From Conidiobolus incongruus B7586 (lineage: Eukaryota; Entomophthoromycota; Entomophthoromycetes; Entomophthorales; Conidiobolaceae), in the NCBI GenBank assembly GCA_000697335.1, contig JNEM01012776.1:1-22119 (forward strand): a DNA stretch of 22,119 nucleotides, given 5' to 3'. The notes beneath the pieces are model-generated. The model was given only the letters and a program-made list of their open reading frames with translations. It was not told the origin of the DNA and ran no database searches. The position numbers were made by a program, and so were the translations under genes. This document shows positions 12,041-21,293 of this stretch, one piece after another; the stretch's first letter is position 1, and every line of letters starts with the position of its first letter.

Positions 12041-13714
12041 ATGTCTCTCGAAACTACTACTTCAACTAATCAATCCATAGCTCCCACCGATCCAACTTCC
12101 AATTCTCCAAGGCCTAGACTTCTATCTACTAGCTCTACCTCGAGTATTCCGCCTCCTTCTTCGCCTACCTCTTCCGACATAAGTAGAATCCGTGCTTTAG
12201 AATTTAAATTAGCGGCTGCGGAAGGAAAATTACAGCAAGCTATTGCCGAAAAAGATAGCTATGCACAAAAATTAAAGGAATCTGTAGATCTTCGTGCCGA
12301 TTTGGAAAATAACTTATCCACTTTACAAGTTGAATTTGATACCTTTAAACAAACAGTTGCCCAAGCTGTTTCTCCCAACGATCAACTTAAATTAGATATG
12401 GAGCGCTTAGCCGAAAAATTGATCGACGAAGCCGAAAAGAGAAGCGAGTTAGAGCATGCCAAACAGTGCATTGAAAATGAACTTGAAGATCTATCTAAAA
12501 ATCTATTTGAAGAAGCTAATAAAATGGTTGAAGAAGAGAGAAGGATTAACCATGAATGGAGCGTTAAATACTCTCAATTAGAAAAGCGCTATAATGATAT
12601 TAAAGTCTTACTAGCATCCGAGAAAGAGCAGTCTAAAGAGTTAAAAGAAAGGCTGGGTGAATTAATTGTTGAAAGAGAAGCTCACGAGAGTTCTACTCCC
12701 CATACTCACAGCAGGAAGCATTCCAATTCTGGGTCTATTTCTACAAGTACAACGAACTTAAACCGCTCATCTGTTTCCTATGATTCAGGCTATAAAGACA
12801 GCCAAAGTAGACCTAATAATGGCGAAATATACTCTTATCGCTCAAGTACTCTCTGCTTCAACATTGAAGACCATCGCTTTCAGGAATTTAAAGAGTTTCT
12901 TGAGGCTCCTTCTTCTAAAGGCCTTTATTTATCATCGAAATTCATGAAGCGGGCTCTATCTGAAGAGGTTGATGCTGCTTTAAGGTTTGAAAGCAGCAAA
13001 GTGGTCGGTTGGCTCAATCAAAAGCGTATTCTAACAGCATGTCAAAATGGTACCTTGACTGTTTTTAGCTATACCCCTAAGAATAAAGATGGACTATCGC
13101 CTGGAGCTATAAACCACAATCGTGCCAAATCTGATAGTTCATCATGGGCCAGCCTAGCTGGAATGGCCATATCGTCACCTAATCCTTATCAGCAATGTTC
13201 ATTTTGCAACTCTGAAGAGATTCAAAATTTGACATATCAATATTTATTAGGGGAGAACGACCAAGAAACCAAACTTTTGTGCTACCAGTGCCGGGATCGT
13301 CTTATCACAGTATGTGACTTCTTTTCATATTTGCGCATGGTCAGAAATGGTGTTTTGAAAGGCACTCCTCAAAAACTTTATTTGGACTCTTTACATCATA
13401 AGCACAAAATGTTTTTGGCTAGAGTAGGTGCTGACTTGGTTACAGAGGGTGTTGATGTAAGCCAAGATAACGTATCCGAACACACGCCTTTGTCCAGGGT
13501 ATCATCAGACTCTGAAATTATTTCCAGTGTCCCTCCGACAGATCCAACCAACAATCTCAACCTCTCGAATATTGGAGATAACAATTATCACAACGATACC
13601 CTTTCACCTACACCCGATCCAGTAAGTTTTGACTCATTGCCTGTCACTCCTACTGATCATGCCGATATTTCCGAAAGCTCACTTCCACTAACTTCCGAAC
13701 CTACCACAATTTAA
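12041..13714 (+). CDS. Sec2/Rabin8-like Rab guanine-nucleotide exchange factor
   Basis: Expected to load GTP onto the exocytic Rab (Sec4/Rab8) on secretory vesicles and so promote polarised secretion. It is intronless, 557 residues, starting at the first ATG of an uninterrupted frame. Residues 1-45 are a Ser/Thr/Pro-rich disordered region. A long coiled coil spans about 49-215 and contains the GEF core, ELEDLSKNLFEEANKMVEEE at 147-166, which is the hallmark of the Sec2p domain. A Ser-rich linker (about 216-275) follows. The C-terminal region resembles Rabin8 and filamentous-fungal Sec2: FQEFKEFLEAPSSKGLYLSS, then a zinc-ribbon-like set of Cys386, Cys389, Cys414 and Cys417, then CRDRLITVCDFFSYLRMVRN. 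The last ~110 residues are Ser/Pro/Asp-rich, with several SP/TP sites that could be phosphorylated. It converges on the carboxypeptidase gene. Confidence 0.93.
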   Translation: MSLETTTSTNQSIAPTDPTSNSPRPRLLSTSSTSSIPPPSSPTSSDISRIRALEFKLAAAEGKLQQAIAEKDSYAQKLKESVDLRADLENNLSTLQVEFDTFKQTVAQAVSPNDQLKLDMERLAEKLIDEAEKRSELEHAKQCIENELEDLSKNLFEEANKMVEEERRINHEWSVKYSQLEKRYNDIKVLLASEKEQSKELKERLGELIVEREAHESSTPHTHSRKHSNSGSISTSTTNLNRSSVSYDSGYKDSQSRPNNGEIYSYRSSTLCFNIEDHRFQEFKEFLEAPSSKGLYLSSKFMKRALSEEVDAALRFESSKVVGWLNQKRILTACQNGTLTVFSYTPKNKDGLSPGAINHNRAKSDSSSWASLAGMAISSPNPYQQCSFCNSEEIQNLTYQYLLGENDQETKLLCYQCRDRLITVCDFFSYLRMVRNGVLKGTPQKLYLDSLHHKHKMFLARVGADLVTEGVDVSQDNVSEHTPLSRVSSDSEIISSVPPTDPTNNLNLSNIGDNNYHNDTLSPTPDPVSFDSLPVTPTDHADISESSLPLTSEPTTI

Positions 13715-14299
13715 TATCATTTAACTTAATCATACGTCTCTATCAAATGCCTTAGTGACCAAGTCGATTTTCCTCCACAAAATTAACTTTATCTGAGTAA
13801 TTCCTCATTTCGTTATTTAAATTCTGATTTCAAAACTTACTAATTTTTCTGATGGCTATTCAATCTTATTTACTTGATATTTAATAAAATTTTAAAATTT
13901 ATGATCTTTTTTATTTTATTCCATCCTAGTACCATATTCTATTTACTAATTTAAATAAAAACAGAAACAATTTTAATTAAGATGAATAAGGCGATATTCA
14001 ATAACACTCATAAAATATAGGTTTCTGAAATAAAAGTGATATTATATTTGATTAATAAAATTTTTGAATTTAAACTTTGATAATTAAATAGTATATTTTT
14101 TTTCAATAAGACGAAAATAAAATATGCCAATCATTGTATATTAATAAAAAGATAAGCTAAAGTAATATAAATTTGAAATTGTTCAAAATACAATCTCAAT
14201 AATAAAAAAGATTATAAAGATTATAATAATTCACCATAAAATTTGTAAATCAGCACTTCACACAATTAATAATAAAATGATAATAACTAATTTAATAAG
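13715..14299. other. Shared 3' intergenic region of two convergent genes
   Basis: It contains the 3' ends of the Sec2-like (+) and carboxypeptidase (-) genes. An AATAAA at 13883-13888, about 170 bases after the Sec2-like stop codon, could be its polyadenylation signal. Nothing else stands out. Confidence 0.5.
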
Positions 14300-16157
14300 T
14301 TAAAGCTTTTCAATCTCTTTAACAGAATGGAAAGTAGTTAATAAAGCTTGATAAGTTTCTTGACCACTTGGCTTGATATAAGAAGGAGGTAACATAAATC
14401 CATATTTGCCGGTATCTCTTAATTCAATAGCAAAAGGATATTTCACACCAGGTACAGCATATGCCCTAAATAATAAAAATATGTTAGATAGAATAAATTA
14501 AAATTGGTTGTTGTAAATTACCAGTCGACAGAACTTCCTGAAGCCTATTAATTGAAAAAATTGATTAATTAATGAATTGAATTTGAAAATAAATATAAAC
14601 ACTAATGATTACTGCATAAATAGTTTTACAAATTGAACCAAAAAGGAATTTAGTGCCATGAACTGATTCAAGAGATTTAACAGCTTTGCTAGATATATTG
14701 TTCAATACGGATTCTGTATCAGCAGTCTATTAAAAACCAATAATTAATTAAACAGTCCAATCGATATTATATAATTCAGTACCTCTTTACAGCTATAGCC
14801 ATATGGATACATCCATAATTGGGAGTAAGCGTGGATGTCAAAATAAACCAATACGTTATTGGATGATATGTAATCTGCAACCGATTTAATCTCAGGCGAA
14901 GCGAAAGCCTTAGGGCCATGATAAGCTTGTGGACTTTGGTTAAATATTATAAATTTTCAATTAAATTTATAGAATACCTTCTGAGCATGGATTATAAGAT
15001 GATCCAGCTTCTGCCCAGTGGAAGCCCTAATTCAGAGTTAAAATATGACAAGTTTATATTTTCTGTTGGAGAGAATTACCCAGTTACGATTTATATCCTA
15101 TCATCAAATAATAATTAATATAAATACTTATATAATGTAAAACAAAAATGCTTACAATTCCTTTACACCAGGGGATGCTAGTTGGTTGTCTGTTTTTACG
15201 CCACTATATATTATAATTCTTAGTATGGTGGAATATTAAATTTAATGAGATAGTATTACCAAACGATCCTTAGTACGAGAATATTCATAACCGTCAACAT
15301 TTAAAATAGGAGCGATGATGAAATCAAAAGTGTCGATTAACTGCTTAACTTGAGGATTTTTTTTATAATCGGATAATAAATGCTTGGCAATGTAAGAGAC
15401 AGTAGCCTAACAGTAATGAAATTAACATGAAGCAGAGCTATAGTTATAAAGAAATTTACTCCAGAAATCCATTCTAAATAATTGTATAAATGTATTAATA
15501 TTAATATTTTTATATATAAGGCTTTCATAAGAATTACCTCTAGCATGAGTACCACCATGGAATAGAATTTGAGGTTTGTTTGCAACAGTAGAGTTTCCTG
15601 ATATTTTAATGGCTTTAATGTCCTTACCCTCATAACTTTTACCTAAAGTAAAAATGCTTCCAATTGGATTTGATTTTAATTTTTCTTCAAAATACTTATA
15701 TATATCTTGTAAGCTATGATAATTTTTAAAAAAGTTTTTGAAATCTGCTTCTTGAGCCAAATAAGTAGACTGTTCATCAATTAATTTTTGGATATTTGGA
15801 ATTTTAACTTTAGTTGTTAAGTTGAAATTTTGTTGAAATTTGTCAAACAAAGCAGTGTCCATTCTTAAATCAACTGAACCAATGCGAAGTGGAGTCCAAT
15901 TATCAATTAAATTGACCTAAATAATAACTATTAGCCAGTGTGAGCTTTCAATAAATATTAAATACATCAATAAAATCAGATAATTTGTTCAAAGTGTCGA
16001 TATCTTCAACTTGAACCTGAATAAGCTGGTCGTTTTCATACTGAATTTGAGTAGATAAATTTAATCCGTCAGAGTTAATATCCAAAGTAAAGTGAGTTTG
16101 ACGGTTAGGAGTAGCATTAAGCGCTAAGAAAACAGAAAAATAAGCCAAACACTTCAT
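14300..16157 (-). CDS. Secreted zinc carboxypeptidase, M14A, A-type (zymogen)
   Basis: Extracellular metalloprotease that should remove C-terminal residues from peptides. Eleven exons: 16157-15966, 15916-15538, 15473-15460, 15406-15260, 15203-15156, 15097-15080, 15026-14978, 14925-14783, 14726-14613, 14544-14522 and 14465-14300. They give 430 residues. The N-terminus [15 protein letters not shown] is a short secretion signal. Residues about 20-115 look like the M14 activation propeptide. Using bovine carboxypeptidase A spacing, zinc ligands are His188, Glu191 (GGTHAREWIS) and His314 (FDIHAYSQL), and the catalytic base is Glu390 (IELRDTG). Substrate residues are Arg246, Asn263-Arg264 (DINRNW) and Tyr367. 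The disulfide is Cys257-Cys280. Val374 stands where CPA has Ile255 and CPB has Asp, so hydrophobic C-terminal residues are probably preferred. Exons of 14, 18 and 23 nt encode active-site segments. The acceptor at 14926 is AAG. Confidence 0.96.
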
Positions 16158-16613
16158 TGTTCAATAAGTTGAATTCATAATCTTACATCACCAACTTCAA
16201 TTAACACATTTATTAATCTTTGTGACTGGTTATGGGATAATCAATTTAGGATTCAAATTTGATCTTGAATTTGGATATGATTGGTGAATGAATTAGAATT
16301 ATTTGATTTTGTATAAGTATTATATTTATCCTTTTCCTTTTTTAATTTAATGATGATAATAATTTAATAAGTAGATCAGTGAATAATAGAATTGTTTATA
16401 ATCCTAAATAGTGATTTTGATAAGAACATCTCTTATTTATATTCATAATAATTAAATATCAATTTGGTAGTTTTTTTGTATATGTTACATATCAATATTA
16501 CAAATCCTGTTAATATTGATTATTATAGATTAATATTTTTGCATTTCCAATTGATTTTATACTGTGGTAATATATACACATTATACTGTATCAATATCCT
16601 AATATTCATGCAA

Positions 16614-16950
16614 TGTATTGGAAATCTGCTAATAAGTAGCCTTGCAATACGAATCAAGCAGATTCGATAAAACGAGCCAAAGGCGGCGGAAGAGATTTTC
16701 TATAGAGTTTTATTAAAACAACAATATGTGGGTTTTGGCCTGATCGAGATGATCCCCGAAAAAGTATGTGCTCAGTAGTGATTTTATAGCGTTGTCAGTC
16801 CTCAAGAAAATTTGTTGAATCACTGAATGTAGTTGCTGCCCCGGCTTCACACTGTACAAGGGTTCTGCAGAGTACTTGTGTGTGGGCTGTGTTCGAAATA
16901 ATGATAAATGGTTTAAGTTGAATGGTGAGCAGACTTCCCGATCCACGACA
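16614..16950 (-). mobile_element. Possible solo LTR (LTR retrotransposon remnant)
   Basis: Most of this 337-base block is clearly richer in G+C than the flanking DNA, with sharp edges. Read on the minus strand it starts TGTCGTGG and ends CCAATACA, an imperfect inverted TG...CA pair (6 of 8 bases). It contains a TATA-like CTATAAAATC at about 16781-16790 and an AATAAA at 16709-16714. This order, U3-like then TATA then poly(A) signal, is what an LTR shows. I see no convincing target-site duplication, no internal region and no second copy in the window, so the family cannot be named. It is best regarded as an old fossil, if it is one. Confidence 0.35.
16650..16666 (+). repeat. Perfect short inverted repeat
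   Basis: CGAATC and GATTCG flank a five-base loop. An overlapping alternative pairing, AATCTGCT (16623-16630) with AGCAGATT (16657-16664), also exists. Both lie near the left edge of the GC-richer island. They do not complete a tRNA cloverleaf. Confidence 0.4.
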
Positions 16951-19515
16951 ATATATACATATTTAGAGTAATACTAAAGCTACAATTAATTGAAAAATTT
17001 ACTGTATTTTGTTTAATGGATTAGCGTTAATAATACAGCCTCCTCAGCAACTTGGAAATTTTGATAGCTGAAATTTCGAACTATTAATGTTTGAATAGAT
17101 GTACAAGCAATGTTAAATGTTCAATTTTTGGAATAACTTTGATAACTAAATCGTACAGTGTAGTAAACAACTGATGTAGCCAATCCAATGACATAAATAT
17201 TTTCAAAGATTTGAGCAATCATGATATAGTGCAAAATGAAAGAAAATTCTGTTACTAATATATGGAATTTAATATTAAGATTAACATCCGTTCATAGATC
17301 AATATTATATTATATAATATTTTTCTTATTGTATCATTAATTGAATACTAACTATACACAAATCCGGTTAAACCTATATGGGGGCAATTGGGATTTAAAT
17401 GATGCATTAATGTTTGATAATTCATAAAATAATTAAATAAATTGATCAAAGTCATTGAAGCAGTGGTGATACTATATTTTAACTATCACATATATACAAA
17501 CTTAATAATACTCGAAAAATATTAGTTTCAGTATACAATATATTGATATAAAATTATACAATTTTACTGATAATGAGATTGTTGTGATTATTTTGACAAA
17601 TAATAATAAGCGTATGGAATATGAACTTATATTGGAAAATAATTTCATGTTCAACTTAGTTGTACTATCTAGTTTAGAAATGATTTTGGACCTGGCTCTT
17701 AAGAGAATGATGGATTGAATGGTGAATGAATTATATTCTTAATCTTTTTAAATATATCAATATAATTGTGATTATATAAACAATTAATATTTATAAATTC
17801 AGTCTTTTCAAACTCAAATCTAATAACCAAAATAAAATAGGAATATATCATTCTTAATTATGTTTTCATAAATGATTGATATTTTGATTAAAATCTGAAT
17901 AATATGTGTTCATCTTGTTTAATAAATCCACTCATTCAAGCTAAGAAAATAAATTTATCAAATCGTAATTATAATATCATAGAGTACACAAAATCACATA
18001 ATATTTCAGATTAAAATAAAAACTATGAAATATTTTTTATGAATGACACTAATGATATAACAGTATAATTTCAATATCTATATTATTGAATTGATTTGAT
18101 AATTATTAGAATGTATACTATCATTATGATACTTTACTCATAAAATTTAATAAATTTAAAACTGAAATTTTATGAATAATTTCTTACTGGACATTATATT
18201 ACGAATGTTTAGAAGAATATATTCTATTTCATCTATTTTATAATATGAATTATTTTAATATTTAAGTTAATTTTTCTTTATCCAGCAGATTCTTATATAA
18301 TGTTTTTACACATTATAGTAAACACTACAAATTATATTAACAATTTGTTTTGGTTAAAACTATTATTGAATAATTTTATTAGATCAGTTTTCAAAGTTGT
18401 TTAATAAATACAAGAAATATTTGAACTGTATTTTTCATCCACTTTCAAAGATTATCATATCAAAGCTGAATAATTTCTTATTGATATAAAACTTTAAATG
18501 ATACCCGTATATAATTTAAACACGAATTCTTTTTGCTATACTTTTGTATTTATTAATATTAAGAATTAATCAATTTTATTAAATTTGTCATGAAAATAAA
18601 GTACAAATATTGGAATGTTAATATACTATGGGTAGTGGCTAGCTAAAGCTGAGTTTTTTTTGAGCAGTGTTAGTAAGGAATACTCACTTCAGAATAATCT
18701 AGATTTAAATATGTGCTGTGAGTTTGTTAGATGATAAAATAGGTTTCATTTTAATATTCACCAAGTTTGATGCATAATGTACTTTTTTCATTTTGAGATA
18801 TCAAATGAATATTAGTCAGTATTAATAATTATTGGGACTATTGAATAGATATTGGCTTAAATTAATAATTGATATCAAATCAGATGTTTTGTGCTTATCA
18901 TTACCGATTGATGATTCATCTCTTACCAATTTATATCATATTAATTTGTAGCTTGAATTGATTTCAGCTAGTTGTAAAATGCGGCCAATGGAGGAAGAGT
19001 AGTTGATTTGAAGTATCAATGGGTGTTTAAGTCACCTATATTTATACCTGAATTCAGCAATATTAAACGATAATCAATTGGTTTCTGATATGAGACAACT
19101 ACTTGCATAAGAGAAATTTGAATCAAAGGGATATTAGCAGCAGTGGCTATATTATAGACTGACTTAACTGAATATCATGTTCTGAGTGCATCCACTACAG
19201 TAGACAAAGTGGTAACGTTACTATTGGGTGAGTTGAAATTAACCATGTGGTATGATGATGAGTGGCAAATAACTAATTGTTGAATGTTATGTATTGATCA
19301 TATTCCTAATTAGGGCATAACTGATGAATAGAATTTAACCATCGCTTGGATATGGATGATTGATATGATTGGCTGATTTATGTTGGTATTCATAAATTGG
19401 GGGAGGGAGATTGGTGGTTTAAATTAACTTCAGATGAATCCGAAATCTAATCTTTGATAAAATTGTATTGGTAACGACCATCACTTCAACAACACTTAAT
19501 ATCACCTAATTTTTA

Positions 19516-19619
19516 GTTAAACCAAAACACATTGTCCCTTCTTAAGTGAATTGCTGATTTGAGTTGACTGATAACACTTGGCTCAAATTTCAATTTCTCT
19601 TTTCTACTTTTGGTTTAAC
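19516..19619. promoter_or_regulatory. Inverted pair of 12-base motifs before the carrier gene
   Basis: GTTAAACCAAAA at 19516-19527 is the exact reverse complement of TTTTGGTTTAAC at 19608-19619, with 80 bases between them. The second copy ends 17 bases before the ATG at 19637. It is part of the TTGGTTTAACCTT string also found upstream of the Sec2-like gene. An inverted, promoter-proximal pair suggests a transcription-factor site. The factor is unknown. Confidence 0.35.
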
Positions 19620-19636
19620 CTTAATATAAAACAACA

Positions 19637-21293
19637 ATGACTTCAACGCAAATTTTTCCTAATCAAAAACTCACACTTGATCCTTTAATTACCAAAGAGT
19701 CTCCAAACTTAGCATCTCAGAAAAAGAAAGAAGCTGTAGAACATAAGGAAATTCAAATGGCCCCACTTCCTGAGACTCAGGAAGAGCGCCTGAAGAGAAT
19801 CGAAGCTTTATTCTCCAGCTTTGATACCAATAACACTGGGAAAATTGACCGACAGGCTATTAGAGATAGGTTTTCCAAAGCTTCAGACCTCCCCTCTGGC
19901 TTGACCTATGCGAATGAGCTTTTTGAAGTTGTAGATTCTTCTAAAGATGGTGTGATTGATTTTCAAGAGTTTAAAAATTTTGTACTTGCCAAAGAAACAA
20001 AACTCTGGCATTTATTCAATAGAATAGACCAAAGTAAAGATAAATTACTGCAGCCGAACGAGGTTTTGAAAAGTCTTAAAGATGCAGGTAATCACCAATT
20101 CATTTTTTTAACTCAAAATTAATTTAGAGTTTTAATCAATATTTGTTCTGTTGATAGGAGTGGAAGTGTCAAAACAAGACTTGAATACTTTTATGCAAAA
20201 AATTGATAAGGATGGTGATGGCATGATCGATTTCGAAGAATGGAGAGATTTCTTACTCTTTTTGCCAAGAGATGTGACCCTTGTAAATGTGTTCCAATAC
20301 TCACAGGCTATGAATCTGATCAACCCAATTGGCGATATGTCTCCAGTTACAAATGTCCTAGTCTCTCGTTTGAGATATTTGGTGGCAGGAGGTATTGCTG
20401 GCGCCGTCAGTCGAACCGCCACCGCTCCTTTAGATCGCCTCAAGATCTACTTGCAAACCCAAAGCACAGCAGGCTATAAATCATCCGGATCTGGAATTAT
20501 GCGCTGGGCAACAACGATTAAATTAGCTATCAACGATATTTATTCCAAGGGTGGTGTTTTGAATTTCTTCAGGGGAAATGGCCTTAATATTATCAAAATC
20601 ATGCCTGAATCAGCAACCAAGTTTTATGCATTTGAATCTTCCAAGCAGTTCATATTAAATCAGAAGGCCAAATCTAGTGCCAGTCATATTGCTTCATCCT
20701 CTACATTATCTATGTCCGATCGTTTCATTGCTGGTGGGATTGCTGGCTTATGCTCCCAGACCCTTATTTATCCTTTAGAAATTGTTAAAACAAGGCTCAT
20801 GAGCACACCTGCTGCCGAAAATGCACAAAAGGTCGGAATATGGAAAGTGATTAGTAAGGTCTATAGCCAGAGTGGCCCCCGAGGCTTCTTCCGTGGTCTT
20901 GTTCCTTCTCTCATAGGTGTGTTCCCTTATGCGGCCATTGATCTTTCTGTGTTCGAAACCTTGAAGATTAAATATTTGAACTATACTGGACGACCATCTA
21001 CTTCCAATCCAGGAGTTGGACCAATTCTAGCTTTTGGTATGATCTCAGGTACTGCTGGCGCTGTTGCTGTGTATCCATTAAACCTGATTCGAACCAGGTT
21101 ACAAGCTCAAGATACGCCCAGCCATCCATATCGCTATACTGGAACCATTGATGTAATTCGACAAACTTATAAGAGGGAATCGATAAAGGGATTCTACAAG
21201 GGACTCACGCCAACATTGGTTAAGGTTGTTCCTGCTGTATCTATATCTTATGTCGTCTATGAGCACTGTAAGAAAAATATGCATCTATCTTAG
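19637..21293 (+). CDS. Ca2+-regulated mitochondrial carrier, Sal1/SCaMC (SLC25A24) type
   Basis: Inner-membrane carrier expected to exchange ATP-Mg (or ADP) for phosphate under cytosolic Ca2+ control. Two exons (19637-20087, 20158-21293), with one 70-nt intron whose removal turns KDAG...VEVS into a continuous frame, give 528 residues. An N-terminal regulatory region has four EF-hand positions. EF1 starts at Asp63 (position 12 is Ala74, so probably non-binding). EF2 starts at Asp100 (canonical). EF3 starts at Asp131 (Lys in place of the central Gly). EF4 starts at Asp167 (DKDGDGMIDFEE, canonical). The carrier domain (about 222-525) has three repeats with signatures PLDRLK (241-246), PLEIVK (346-351) and PLNLIR (437-442). 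The Asn in the third repeat's signature is read here as a family trait rather than damage. The ATG lies in an A-rich ACAACAATG context. APC-type carriers are the family match; aspartate/glutamate carriers differ in their EF region. Confidence 0.95.

Larger units (their letters stand above)
16158..19636. other. Gene-poor region (3.5 kb) with an LTR-like island
   Basis: Between the carboxypeptidase (-) and the carrier gene (+), whose promoters lie at the two ends. Most of it is AT-rich with no ORF. Two parts differ: the GC-richer island at 16614-16950, and 18960-19300, where minus-strand reading looks faintly like decayed coding sequence. Confidence 0.5.

Noticed and set aside
14934-14977. Upstream acceptor (AAAG ending at 14934) for intron 7 of the carboxypeptidase
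   Set aside because: It would shift the frame and lose the family motif. Using 14926 gives [12 protein letters not shown], which matches M14 enzymes.
14918-15118. 66-codon plus-strand frame
   Set aside because: It is antisense to exons and introns of the carboxypeptidase gene, whose model is supported by conserved active-site residues.
16620-16690. tRNA-like hairpins near the island's left edge
   Set aside because: The inverted repeats do not form a cloverleaf with a seven-pair acceptor stem, and no TTCGA-type T-arm is in the right place.
16713-16946. 77-codon minus-strand frame in the GC-richer island
   Set aside because: It starts at GTG, not ATG, and matches no family I know. It is explained by the raised GC content, which lowers stop frequency, and it overlaps the LTR-like signals.
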